Part shown: piece after piece, positions 35,401 through 48,125 of the stretch | Numbering within the stretch: position 1 is the stretch's first letter | Layout of the letters: the number at the start of each line of letters is the position of its first letter | Position numbers and translations under genes: made by a program | Source of the DNA: Spinacia oleracea | Taxonomy: Eukaryota; Streptophyta; Magnoliopsida; Caryophyllales; Amaranthaceae | Assembly (NCBI RefSeq): GCF_020520425.1 | Contig: NC_079491.1 | Coordinates: 29,069,449 to 29,133,448, forward strand | Length of the DNA stretch: 64,000 nucleotides | Reading direction: 5' to 3' | Notes under the pieces: model-generated | Told to the model about the DNA's origin: nothing | The model's database searches: none | Seen by the model: only the letters and a program-made list of their open reading frames with translations

Positions 35401-38195
35401 TTGAGATACCAGCAGACAAAAAGTCATCGTGGATTCAACAACCCACTTCCAAGTAAGTTGCTGATTTATAAAGATTGGATTAAAATCCCCACAGTCGATC
35501 CTGGTGATTTCACGGGGAAAGAATCTGGTACCTAGAATATTCAACTCTAACCACTACACAATGACATAAGCAAAGACAAGTTGTATACATGTTAACACGT
35601 TCCTAGATTATGAATAAAGAACAAACAGTACTTCAACAGGTTAGATCTTCTTTACGAATTCAAGTCAAAATTATCACAGCCTGAGTCACCTAAACAAAAA
35701 TCACGGTGTACTAAGTCAAAAGATGGTGCAAACATCAAAAACCTTTGAATCTCTACTAAGTTTTAGAATTAAACATAATGATCCCAAAACTTCTACTCAA
35801 AACCCCAGAGAAATTTATTTAATCATATAGTGATTGGAAGGTATCCATTTCCGATGGAGCCAAAGATTGATTTGTTCTTTTGGCTGTGGGATGTAATGGA
35901 CTAAATCAAGATGGCTCTTAATACCTCTTCGCTTTCTTTCTATGAAGTAGAAGATGATCGTCCCGTTGTGGTCCCGTTATCGCTTTTGGGTCAATTGGAA
36001 ACAACCTCTCTGGAATTGCAGGGGTAAGGTTGCGTACGTCCGACCCCCTTACACCGCTTCTTGCGGGAGCCTCTTTGAGGCAATGGTAATGATAATGATA
36101 ATGATATAGTGATTGGAAGCAATATGCAATCAGATCCCTAATGTGAATAACTTTTAAGCTACAGGAGAAGGAACTATGCCCAAACAAGACAGATGTGGAG
36201 AGGGTGAGGTTGTTGAGATTAAGTCAGTACTCAGTAAACCATTTAACCTAAATAAACAAATAAATGACAAAGGGAAGAAGAAAGCAGTAATAGAAGTAAA
36301 GAGAAAAGTGGAGGGGACATATTAATAAATATACGAATATATAACCATGTAAATGCAAGCAGTCGTAAATGTAGGTGAAGCAGGGACATTTGGCAGATAA
36401 GAAACTTAAAGAATCCACTTCTCATTCATCAAGCAATCACCACGTTAAACTACTAAACAAAAAGAGTTAGACTTAATAAGCTAGAAGAAAGGTAAAACTG
36501 CTCTTGCCTTTCCTTCCTTCGACACATTTGATACCAACGGCCCTTGATCTTGAGAAAGTAAAGGAACTTGTTCTGGTGTTTCACTTCCATTGTGTTGTTG
36601 ATTTTTGATTGGAAGATGTCCACCTTCAACATCAAAGGTACCTTCAGGAGGGGGTGCTAGCATTTGATATACATATGTATACAAGACAATTGCACCAACC
36701 TGGAAAACGAAGGAAATGCTCAGAGCCTCAGACTACAGAATTCAAAAAGTTTGCTGAAAAAGAAAATAACGTAACATTTGGGGATCAGTATCACTTCATT
36801 TATTCTGAAGAACAAGTAACACTGAAGGGAAGCATGGACACTGGACAATACCATGTAGGAATAGCAATCACAGGTTTGTATTGTAACAAGAATATGGTAA
36901 AAGCAGTGAAGGGTCCAAATTCTTTATTTTGTTTTAGTTTATGCATTAAGCTGTCAGATAAAATACAGCTGCAATACCGTATACAAAAAAGAAAAATACA
37001 TAGATTGTGACAAACAAGTAAATAAACTTGTTGGCACTGGATCTGGAAAAGAATGGTTCGACATCAAGCCAAACTGCTCGGAACTTTCATTTTCTAGTGT
37101 ACAGGTTAAAAGCAAAGATTGTGGAACTTATGCATGTATGCTCAAGGTGAAGAGTGATAGCAACAGATGTTGTACAACTGCATTAGCTGGGCATAGAAAA
37201 ACATACCCACTGGCCAAATGAAATATAGGCAGTTCCATCTTGACTGCACTTGTCTGAATCGCCAAAAGGATTAGCCTTATCTCTACACAAAGCTGCAATC
37301 AAGACAAGGGGCACATTGCCGATGTTTCCTGCAGAAAAGAGAACAGCAGGGTGAGTCTAAGGCATATTAGCACAAGTTAAGGAGGGGACAAAGAGTAGTT
37401 GCTAAATAAACATCAAGGCTATTCGGCTCCATATTCTGTACTAGTTTAACAAGGCATTTCACAGTTACCTATACCTCTTTAGCCAGAAGAGGTATATTAT
37501 CTATCATTCAAAATTTGGTAAATACAACAAAAAGAGCAGCAAAAACAACAATCCGATTCCAGGGTGAGAAGTAATTAGTAAGATAAATAAAAAATAAAAA
37601 ATAAATCAGTTTGAAAAGGGTTATACCGATTCCAATATGTACAACGGTGAACTTAAAGAAGGGGTATGGCGGGCGGACAATAGTTGCGACGAGTAGACCA
37701 ATGAGAGAGCCAGAAATAGTAGCCAGGATAACATTGAAAGGGATGAACCACCTGCAAAAGAAAGGAGCAGAGAAGAGGGTGAGATTGAATATGATAAAAA
37801 GAAATAATTAGTTAAAGAGAAAGGAATGTGTATCTGACCATTCAATCATCTTCTGGAGGGTAATAGATTGGCCTAATTGAGAGAAAATCAAACAGGGGAG
37901 CAGAAGAGTAAAGACCAGCTACAATGAACAATGAACAGTCCAAAGGGTCAGCAAAAACATAGAATCCAGGCAAACTGGAAATTGTAACAAAAAGAAAGAG
38001 AGGGAGGTATACCCCATTGAGCAATTTACGGCCACTAGCAGGAAGGATATTGACATACTTAGAAGCCATAAGAAAGCCGAGGAAGCACATTGTAAAAACC
38101 TTTGCTATTGGAAGGACTGCAATTTTAATGGTGGAGAAGAGGGATTGACCACCTCCTTGTGTCCCCATTAACACTTGTCCCAACATTCTCATCAT
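32489..38195 (-). CDS. PIN-LIKES (PILS) auxin carrier family protein (gene E)
   Basis: Exons in transcript order: 38195-38013, 37918-37839, 37751-37627, 37328-37207, 36699-36508, 34260-34186, 33464-33364, 33077-33025, 32923-32735, 32610-32489. They encode 413 aa, a usual PILS length. The N-terminal membrane half has ASKYVNILPASGRKLLNG, LLLPCLIFSQLGQSITLQKM and NIGNVPLVLIAALC. A hydrophilic loop follows (exon 5), then the C-terminal half with KLKLKQLIQPPIIAS, DGPLYFFTDSCMILGEAMIP, GRLVLVPPAGLGIV and LLLQHTMPTSVLSGAVANLR. PILS proteins are ER-membrane carriers thought to control intracellular auxin. The start is the first ATG (of two adjacent ATGs) before the first membrane segment. The intron after exon 5 seems to use a GC donor (AAG|GCAAGA at 36508/36507); reading through would stop nine codons later and lose half the carrier. 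It also holds a SINE. Confidence 0.92.
35825..36119 (+). mobile_element. SINE with 16-bp target-site duplication
   Basis: Identical copies of ATATAGTGATTGGAAG lie at 35825-35840 and 36104-36119 and bracket a 263-bp insert. The insert's 3' half contains GGGTCAATTGGAAACAACC (a degenerate B-box region), GGGGTAAGGTTGCGTACGTC, CGACCCCCTTAC and GCGGGAGCCTC, as in widespread plant tRNA-related SINEs. It ends in an (AATGAT)n tail instead of poly(A). It sits in the 2.2 kb intron of gene E, antisense to the gene. Confidence 0.82.
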
Positions 38196-38809
38196 TTTCC
38201 TTGACAAAATTACGAATTTTAGACAACAACAACTTGATCACTGTGATAGTTGTGATTACCTACGCAACATAGAATCACCTATTATCAAAAAAAAAACATA
38301 GAATCACCTGGAAGTAAATCTACCCTAATTCTTCGAGAGAGTAAGATTTATTGCAAAATTGAGGAATTTACCTAAAAGAAGAGAAAAAGGCGATCAGGAA
38401 TCAGGATCGCCGCAATTGCAACGAACTCAACCCACTCCCTAATCGCCTGTGTCGTCTCGTCTTCTCTACTTCTGTTGGATTCTGGATTCAAAATTGCAGA
38501 GTTTCAGAAATCCCAGATTGTTTGTTTGTTAATTATAAGAGAAGCTCGAAACAGACTGGGTTAATGACACAGACATCCGAATTGAAGTATAATTCAAACC
38601 TCTTTTGTCTTTTTATATATTATTTTATAGTCTTTTGTCTTTTTATATGATTCAAGAGTAACGACACAAACCCCTAATTAATTTTTCAATCAATCCAACG
38701 TCCCCTAGTTATTTTTTGTTTTAATTTTTTTTCTTTCTTTCTACGGAGTGTTTTATTCGTCTCCCACTAACAATCATAATTCTTTCCTTTTTTTTTTGAA
38801 TGAAGCCTA
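38196..38809 (-). other. 5'-UTR and promoter region of gene E
   Basis: Upstream of the PILS start codon lie AT-rich sequence and pyrimidine tracts. A leader intron is possible but not resolved. Repeated CTTTTGTCTTTTTATAT blocks occur at 38601-38650. The adjoining nested transposon set begins at 38810. Confidence 0.5.
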
Positions 38810-38814
38810 TCTAT

Positions 38815-38827
38815 TACTATATACTAA
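38815..38827 (+). repeat. Left target-site duplication of LINE 1
   Basis: TACTATATACTAA is repeated exactly at 51986-51998. The pair marks the LINE insertion into the 5' end of the small Helitron. Confidence 0.85.
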
Positions 38828-39018
38828 TAGGGAGGAGTGTGGGGATCGTAGGGGAGGAACCTGTTTGTGGAAAAAGAAAGGATGCAATGGAAATAGATGA
38901 TGATTTCTTGGATGAGGGAGGTACGCGCAGCAAAAAGTCAAAGGCAGCTCAGGAGATTGAGGCAAGGAGCACGATTACAGTAGCGGAGGTTGCCCTGCAA
39001 CCCCGCGAACATCAATGA
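38828..39018 (+). pseudogene. LINE 1 ORF1 remnant (C-terminal end)
   Basis: About 60 codons remain, basic and acidic in turn (GKRKDAMEIDDDFLDEGGTR, then SKKSKAAQEIEARST). They end in a TGA that overlaps the ORF2 start as ATGA. ORF1 of plant LINEs is an RNA-binding protein; its N-terminal domains lie in the part lost by truncation. Confidence 0.6.
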
Positions 39019-41829
39019 TAGGCCTTGCTTGGAACTGTCGGGGATTGGGGAGTCCTCGAGCAGAGAACGCTCTTCGGGGCGTAATTAACATCGAACATCC
39101 CCACTTTGTCTTCCTCTCGGAGACAAAGTTAAAAGGTAAAGAGTGGGAGGGAGTTAGAAGGAAAGTGAGACTAAAGAACTTTATCGGTGTGGATTGCAGT
39201 GGTGAAGGGAGACATAGGGGTGGCTTAGTTATGTTTTGGGACGACGATATAAACCTTTCTTATGTATCATCGTCCCAAAACCACATGGATTTTGAGATTA
39301 GTATGGAGTCGGGAACAAGGTGGAGACTGACTGGACTATATGGTTTTCCTGAAGATGAGAGAAAGGAAGATACATGGAATCTAATGAAAAACCTTAGAGG
39401 TGAGAGTGAGCTGCCATGGGTTTGCCTGGGAGACTTCAACTGCATACTTAATCATACTGAAAAGATAAGTGGCAACCAAAAATCACAAAGGCAGCTAGAT
39501 GGCTTTCGTAACGCTGTTGCTATTTGTCAACTGAGAGATATAAGGTTTGAAGGTATCCCCTTTACATGGACAAACAATAGGGTGGAGGGGGACAATGTCC
39601 AAGAAAGGCTTGATAGAGCTATGGTCACCTACTCATGGTTTAATTTGTTCCCATGCTCGTGGGTGGAGCACCTACCACGACGACGTTCTGACCACGTGCC
39701 TATAAAGCTAACAGTCCAGGAACAAATCCGGGTCCGAGGAGATAAGAAACGGCGCAGGCGATGCTTCCGTTTTGAAAAGGAGTGGTTGAGGGAGGACGAG
39801 TGCGGTAACATAGTGGATGAAACATGGAATGACATTGAGGGGTGTGATGTAAAGTCAAAAATTAATGCTTGTGCTGGTAGATTGAGAACGTGGAGCGGTA
39901 CCCGATCATATGATTTCATGAAGGAAATAGCTACTAGGCGTGAGCAGATCAGGTCCCTAACGAGCATGCCCACCACAGAAGGCACGCTAGGGGAGATTAA
40001 AAAGATAGACGCAGAAATTGATGAGCTGGAACACCGTGAGGAGACGTATTGGGCCCAACGTAGCAGACAGAATTGGGTCCGAGACGGAGACAAAAATACG
40101 GCTTTCTTTCACAAAAAGGCGGAGGACAGGAGGAGGAGAAACACAATTAAAGGGGTGTTCGATGAGGGTGGGTCTTGGCGGACGGATGAAGGGGAAGCAG
40201 AGGCAGTGTTTGTTGCTTACTTCAAGTCACTCTTTGAATCCAATAATAATATTGAAATGCTCCCTGTGATAGATAAGGTGCAGCCAAAGGTATCTCAAGA
40301 GATGAATCAAAGGCTAGAAGAAATGTATACGGAGGAGGAAGTAGTAATAGCTCTCAAACAAATGCATCCTACCAAAGCTCCAGGGCCGGATGGGATGCCC
40401 GTGCTCTTCTACAAAAAATACTGGCCCATTGTTGGCAAGGAGGTAACTTCGTATGTTCTGAATATTCTGAATAATGGTGCCCCGATCGAACAGATAAATC
40501 ATAATCATGTGGTCCTTATTCCAAAAAAGAAAGTTTGCCAATCCACAAAAGACTATCGCCCTATTAGTTTGTGTAATGTTTTATACAAACTCGTCTCTAA
40601 GGTGATATCAAACAGATTAAAATTGGTCCTCCCGAAGGTAATTAGTGAGTCACAAAGTGCTTTCGTACGGGGGAGTCTTATTACAGACAATGTTCTGGTG
40701 GCCTATGAAATGTTTCACTATCTCAGGAAAAAGAAAAAGGGGGCGAAGGGTTTTATGGTAATGAAGCTGTACATGAGTAAAGCTTACGATAGGGTGGAAT
40801 GGGCATTTATTCGAAGTATGATGTTAAAGCTGGGTTTTGGTGGTGGTGTTGTAGAGCTCATTATGAGATGTATTTCGTCGGTTTCATACTCCATTCTTTT
40901 CAACGGTTTTCCATCTCAAATGTTTCTACCAGGGAGGGGGTTGCGTCAAGGGGACCCAATGTCACCATTTCTTTTTCTTATTTGTGCTGAAGGTTTTACT
41001 GCACTGCTCCGGGATGCGGAATCGCGGAAATTGATCAATGGGGTTAAGATTGGTAGACACGTCCCTCCTATCTCACACCTATTTTTTTGCAGATGACAGC
41101 CTTTTATTTACTAGAGCTTGCGAGACGGAGGCGGATGCGATTCTTGATATCCTCACATCTTATGAGGCAACCTCGGGACAGAAGATAAATTTGGAAAAAT
41201 CGGAGGTCTCTTTTAGTCGGAATGTATGCGCCAATATGCAGAATACGCTTCAGATGAAGTTAAACTTTACGACTGTAAATGAGCACGAAAAATATCTTGG
41301 TCTCCCCACTTACATCGGGAGGTCTAAGAAAGTTGTTTTCCAAGTTATTCAGGACCGAGTATGGAAGAAGATTAAAGGATGGAAGGAGAGGTATCTATCG
41401 AGAGCGGGTAGAGAGGTCTTACTCAAGTCTGTAGCCCAAGCAATACCAACTTACGCGATGCAATGTTTTAAGCTTCCGGAGGGAGTATTGAACAATATGA
41501 TATCTTTGTGTCGAAACTTCTGGTGGGGACAACAAGGTAATGAGAGGAGGCTGGCCTTGATTAGTTGGGACAAAATGTGTAAGTCCAAAGATTCTGGTGG
41601 TTTGGGACTTCGCGATCTAAGGGCCTTTAACTCGGCTCTCCTTGCAAAACAATGTTGGCGACTAGTTACAAAACCGGATTCCTTCGCAGCAACAGTTTTG
41701 AAAGGTAAATACTTTTCGAGAACAAATTTTTGGGATGCTAAGGTACCTCAAGATGCAAGCTACACATGGCGCTCTATACTCTCGGCTAGGGAGTTAGTAC
41801 AGGAGGGATCACGATGGATTGTGGGGAAT
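39015..41829 (+). pseudogene. LINE 1 ORF2, 5' part: endonuclease and reverse transcriptase
   Basis: The ATG at 39015 opens an AP-type endonuclease: WNCRGLG (N7), FLSETKL (E36), LGDFNCIL and RSDHVPI. The reverse transcriptase follows with KAPGPDGMP, DYRPISLCNVLYKLVSKV and GLRQGDPMSP. There are two damaging changes. Motif A reads KLYMSKAYDRVEW, with Tyr where the family has the catalytic Asp. One extra T in a T run at about 41083-41089 shifts the frame right at the FADD active site (first frame stops at 41096; the FADDSLLF reading continues in the next frame). It ends where the gypsy LTR begins. Confidence 0.88.
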
Positions 41830-44311
41830 TGTAATACCCCGAAATTTTTAAACTCGATTTATTAAAATCAAAAATATTTATTATCTTGATTTCGTTTTAA
41901 ATAATTACAAATAATCGAATTTCGTTATTTTAAACGTTTTTACGATTTATTTTAAACGATAAATTCATAAACGAAAATTTATTTATTTTCGTTAAAGATA
42001 TTTAATAAAGAATTATTTTAACTAAACATTTCTATTTTTAGTAGTTTCCAAAAATAGCAACAAATTTCAGATATTTTGGTCAAACCTTGTGAAATTACTA
42101 AAAAGCCCTTAGAAGAGCCAAAATCTCATCTCTCTTTCCTTGCTCTCCACGTACAAATGGAGTGAAGAAATTTTCCTCCTTCTCCTTTTCCCTAAAATCA
42201 GTCCCCATTCAATTGCAAAGCCCAAATTGTCTTCCTTTTCTTCAATTACAAAAACCAGTTTCCATTTCTGAAATGCAACATCAAAAAAAATTCAAAACCA
42301 AAACCAAAAATCAATTTCACTGCCCTTTGTTTCAGGTGATTCGAACCACCACCGAGGCAGCCACCTCAACCACCACTGCTCCACTGTCTACCTCCGTCCG
42401 CCGCCACTCGACCACCGCACACCCCACCGCACACCCACCGTACCTCCTTCTCCCTCTCCTTCTCTCACGTAACCCCTGCTCTCCCCTACCCCCTCTTTCT
42501 TCGCCTCACCGCACCACCCACGCAGCACCACCACTTCCGACAACCCTCACCATTTCGTGAACCAATCTCCGCCCCAACACCACCGTCTAACCGCCGTGCC
42601 TCCGCCCAGAACCAACCGAAAAACGCCCCCTCGAACTTCCCCTGTCTCCTTGTTTCGCACCTCCCTCTCTCTCCTTTTGACCGTCGTGCCACCGCACGAA
42701 CACCGCCCTCAATGTCGCCCTTCCGGCGCTGCGCCGCCCAGCCTGCTGCCTTCCTCCCTCCTCTTCCCCTCCCCTGTTTCGTGCGCTGCTTCCAGAGAAC
42801 CAAAACCAATTTTTGGTTTTTGGTTCTTGGTTTCATTTCCCTTAAAACAAAATTAAATGGGACATACTAGTTGGGCTTTTGGGTAAGAAACTAACTTGTT
42901 AATTTCAGATTTTCTAATTTATTTAGTTTTCATGTTTTAATAAATTTTTATGATAAAATTATTTACTAATAAAATCGTTATTATTTTCAGGCTTAATTAT
43001 TAAATATCAATTTTTTTCTAATTACTACTTAACAAAATAGAATTTAAATAATATTTTCACAAAAACCGATTTATGAAATATAAATAATTATTTCGATTAT
43101 TGATATTTAAATTATGAAATTATATTTTTACTAAAAATTCGTTATTTACAAATTCGTTAGTTATAAATTTAAGATTTTATAAAATGTTGATTTTAAATTA
43201 TTTATCGATTTAGTACTAATTCAATGATTTAATATTTTTGAAAGAAATTGGACTTGGAGCTCAGGACGAACGAACCAAGGAAAATAAAACCCTTAGCAAA
43301 TCGCAGAAGTGAGGTAACGGCTATTGCTAGTACCCGCAATTCCCTTATAAATGCGTTTATGAAATTACAATGTTATGATTGATTTATGAACTGAATGTTT
43401 TGACATGTTTTATGAATTGCGGGAAATGAAATGTGATTTGATTGGATTATTTATTATAATATGATTGATTGAAATTCTTATAAAACGATCTTTATAAGAA
43501 ACCATGAATGAAATGATGTTTCTATGATGCCAGGAAAGAAATGATATTTTATTGATCCCAGGATCTATATGATGTTTTATCATGATCTCATGATCTAAAG
43601 GAATCATGTTACTCCAACTGAAGTAAAAAGGCTAAAATGTAAAATTAAACGAAACATGATAAATGAAAGTGAAAGACCTAGTCCGTTTGGCAGTATATGT
43701 TCACAGGTTACGATTCTCGGTCATGCATGTACCCATGGGGCATCCGCCCATTGAGCCAAGGCTCTCATGTTTTCGGGCCAAGGCCCCATGTTTATGGACA
43801 GCGGTCCATCGTGGAAGACGTTCCACCATGTCATACTTGCCACGGCTAGCATGTGCACCCTAAAGTTTATAAATGAATTAAATAAAGGACTTTATAAATT
43901 GTTTTACATTATTCTATTCTCCCTGTGTTATTAAATAAAATGAATTGAAATGAATTTACGTTGCTAGAATAGTTCGTTACTGAGTCTTCGGCTCACCGTT
44001 TTTGTTTTCTGTTTTAGGTACCGCTGGGAACGATGGGAACGAGTAGTGGCGAGGATTTCACTTTAATAATTAATATTCACCTAGTTCATGCTTAAGGATT
44101 TAATAGTTATTCAAAGACTTTTAATAAATTACATACTTTTATTTTAGTAATATAAATGATTATTATAAAATTTTGGGATTTAATAGCTTTTGATTGATGG
44201 TTGCCTTGTAATTCCCAAGAGGGAATTACGGCAGGTAATGTCCCGACCAAATTAGGTTAATTCCGCTGCTAATTATGCATTAATAATTGAATTAGAGGTC
44301 GGGGTGTTACA
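41830..44311 (+). repeat. Left LTR of the gypsy element
   Basis: This 2482-bp LTR is nearly identical to the right one. By eye about 20 single-base differences and a few small indels are seen. It contains a CT-rich, Pro/His-biased open stretch (42350-42830) and very AT-rich halves. It lacks a 25-bp segment present in the right LTR; the missing piece is bounded by CCTCTTCC repeats, as expected for a slippage deletion. Confidence 0.92.
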
Positions 44312-45179
44312 GTTTGGTATTCAGAGCCAAGGTTCTGGACCACAAGTGCTAAACCTTACGGGTTTTGCATGTAATAGAATTCATTAGGCTTTAAGCAAAG
44401 AGTTTTAAAGAATAAGTTGAAAAAGGAGTACTCTTACAATTTTGTTAAGCTAAAATGAATATGAGTGTGAGTGTAGGAACGGGATGAACGGGTTTATTTT
44501 CTATGATTTATTTGCTTTCATTTGTTGAGACATGTTATGTTGAATGATGTCTGTTGTCTGTCGAGGCTATGAATGATGTCACCAAGGGCTCGCAACGAGC
44601 AATCCGTTCACAATGATTATACCATATCGATGCAATTATGAGTGTTTTCTTTCCTAGTGATTGTGAATTAGAAATTGTCGATGTTAGAGAAATTTGAGTT
44701 TTATTATCCTTTGACCTATCTAGATTTGATGTAATTTTGGGAATAAATTGGTTGACTAAATATAAAGCTAACATCAATTGTTTGGGGCTTAGTGTGACCA
44801 AAATGGCAAATGAGGTTAGGATTTCGTCCCAAAAGTTAGTGAAGAAAACCAATGATTCAAAATGTCTCTACTTTGAAAACCCCTAGTGACCGATGGTGAG
44901 TTTTTTTGGTTATTCTTGTAGTGTTGTCGATCATCCATCACCGATACAACTATCGTTTGTGAATACGCAAACGTTTTCCAGAAAAGAAACCTAGTATGCC
45001 TCCACCAAGAGAATTAAACTTTAGCATTAAGTAATTACAAGGTCCACCCCTATTCCTAAAGAATGACACCAACTAAGTTGCAAAGAATTGAAGAAACAAT
45101 TAGATGATTTACTTGGATAATGGTATATTCAAGTGAGTGCATCACTTTTGGGAGCCCTGTCATATTTGTGAGGAGAAAT

Positions 45180-45950
45180 GATGAAACGTTGAGGTTATGC
45201 ATAGATTATAAAGAGTTGGACAAGAATAAATATCCTTTATTCCGCATTGATGATTTGTTTGACTAACTTCGAGGTGTAAAAGTGTTTTCAAAGATAGATT
45301 TGAGGTCTGGAACCATCGACTTTATAATAAACTTGAGGATATTCCAAGGACAACCTTTAGAACCAATCATAGTTACCATAAGTTTGCTGCAATACCTTTT
45401 GGGTTAACTAATGCATCAACTGTATCTATGGATTTAATAAACCGTATTTTCAAAGCATACCTTGATAAGTTTGCAGTTGTTTCCATTGATGATATTTTGG
45501 TATATTCTAAGAGTATTGAGGAACGCGAGGAGCATTTGAGAAAAGTGTTAGATACATTGATTGAAAACCAGTTGTATGCCAAGTTGTCAAAATATGAATC
45601 TTGATTAAGGAAATGTCATTTTGGGTCAGAGTATGTCAGATAAAGGTGTATCTATTGATCTTGTGGAAACAAAAGCAATTGTGGAATGACCTAGACCAAC
45701 CAATGTCCCTGAAGTATAAAGTTTTATTGGGTTTAGGTGGATATTATCAAAGGCCGAGACTTCTTTTTTTCTCTAAGATTGCCTTACCTATGACCCGACT
45801 AGTTAGAAAGAATATCAAATTTATGGGGAATGATGATTGTGAATCTGCAATTCGAGAACTTAAGAGACGTATCACCATTGCCTATCTCCTTGCCTTCCAT
45901 CTGGAACCGAGAGATTTGTTGTTTATAGTAATACTTCTAAACATGGAATA
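45180..45950 (+). pseudogene. Gypsy reverse transcriptase / RNase H remnant
   Basis: Readable blocks in order are [24 protein letters not shown] followed by a stop, [31 protein letters not shown], and after frameshifts KIALPMTRLVRKN and RELKRRIT. These match the Ty3/gypsy polymerase order; the active-site DD is present but the frame is broken many times. Integrase is not convincingly visible downstream (46000-48110). Confidence 0.7.
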
Positions 45951-48125
45951 GGATGTGTCAAAATGGAAAAGGAAAGTCGTAGATGATGCTTCTCGCCGAC
46001 TCAAAGCCCTTGAATAGAATTACCTTACTTATGATCTCGGTATATAATACCCTACTAGAAAAGCTAATGTTATTGTAGATGCTTTGAGTCGAAGTCTACC
46101 TTTTTCTGAGCCAACCAAGATGATATGTAAGACATGAAATCCGTGTTCATTAAGAATAAAGGAGATGTTTAAGTGCGTTAGTAACGAGACCAACTGTGAA
46201 TTATTAAGGATTTACGATAGGAACAAATTAATGATCGTTGTGGAAGTCATGACCATTATATTCGAGATTATTTTGAGCTATCACCATCAGCTACACGTAC
46301 TAAAAGATCGTCTATTGACAACGACCATAGAACCAATGACATTGTTAGTATACCTCAGAAACCCATGTCTGGAGTAGATTCTATGACAAAACCACATGAA
46401 AAAGGCAGAAATGATACCAATGGTCCCTGAAATTCTCTTTTTCTAATTATTCTGTAATTTCCCATGATATTCGTTGATATTCCTTCATTTATTATTTGTC
46501 ATTTATGTTCAGATTTTGTACCAAATAAGTTGATAGGTGTGGGTTATTGAGTACTAGGTAACCTGAAGAAGTCCAGGCATATTGGAATGATGTGATGTGA
46601 GGAGGATAGGTTAACAAATATGAGAAAGATTGACAGTTAATCGTTAAAAAAAAAGGGGTAGATTTCGACAATGACTAAGAGACAAAAGATCGAAGTTGGA
46701 AGTATCAGATAGTTATGGAAAAGAAATTTTACTTGCTTAAGTGTCCAAATATTTTTTTGAAAAGAAAACATGATATAGACCTATTATAAGAGAGCAAGAT
46801 TTTAGATTTCATTGAGATGAGTGAATTTGAGGAAATTATTTTAAGGATGGTAACATGAAAGTGTTACCTTGGGAACCCCAATCTTATGTGCAATACGATG
46901 ATGTATGAGTATTATTGAGGATCAGGATAAACTATTATGCGTCATGGAATTGGTGCAAAAGTACTTTTGAAGGTTTGTTCGAGATATGAATATATTAAAA
47001 GTTGTAACCAATCACCATAAAGTTAGCTGGAACCATTTTGGGATTTTCAATTATAGGTGAGATCTTGATGAATCACAATTAAGACCCGTGCTTTGATACA
47101 TTTAGTAAACCTACCTATGGACAGTTTGAGAATCATGGAGGAACCTAAAGAACAAATTTGAGGAAAATACAGGAGTTCATGAAGTTTTGAAATGTGTCAA
47201 GTTGGCAAGAAAGTAGCTTCGAAGGCTATGAAATGGCAATCTAGAGTGAACGACCTAAGCTAATCTATGATAAAGTATCTACCGTGTATTTTGAGTATAT
47301 ATAGAAATCTCAACCAGGCTATGTCAAGAATCGAGTCACGTAATTTGAACTGAGCCCTCCATTGTTGAAAGAATTTGACTTAGGAGAGAAAATGTTGAAT
47401 ACCATTGTTTTGAAGTGAAATAAAAGAAAACGCATGCTGAAGGACTAAAAGATGATTGATATGCCTCTATCGAGGAAGCTAAGAAAGTTATCAAGAATTA
47501 ATATGTCCGTAAGGTTAATGATATCAATTAATGTTAGAAATTTGAAAGGAATTAAGAATGATTGAGGATTGCAATGGAATTCAGATTAGGAAATCAACAA
47601 ATGACATATCTATAGGACCAGGTAGGCTGAACTAAGTTTTATGGGAGCTAGATTGTTTCTGATACAGGCACGCTTGATTGCTTAGCATCCTCCGAAAATC
47701 CGAGGTTTGTCGACTTAAAATATAAAGGATAGGTAACAAAGTCATATGTTTCACGATGTATTCTAGTCACATGATTGGACGCAAACCCCTGCAACGAACG
47801 TAGTCAACAAAGTTATTTAACGTAGAAGAAAAGATCGAATTTCGAAAGCAAAACGAATCAGGTAATGAAAGTCAACGACAAGATTCCTGCAACAGAGGAG
47901 CTCAATAACAAATGAAAGCGAAACATCTTCAAATAGTCGCCTTAACTATGTTTTCTGTAATGCATCAATCATGCGTATGCGTGAGATCAAATGAGTGATT
48001 ATGACATGTATGTTTTCAATGAATGACGAACAGAACGATCAAGTGTGAATTTTATGATTTCTAGAATCGGCAAGTTCGACTGAGCTCCAGTTTCGAGGAC
48101 GAAACTTTTCCTAAGGGGGTAAGGA

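Noticed and set aside
39629-40093. Minus-strand frame of 154 codons
   Set aside because: Antisense to the LINE 1 endonuclease-RT coding region; no independent features.
42162-42856. Pro/Ser/Thr-rich frames in the gypsy LTR, repeated at 48459-49193
   Set aside because: They lie inside the LTRs and differ in frame and ends between the two copies. They reflect CT-rich composition and not a protein gene.
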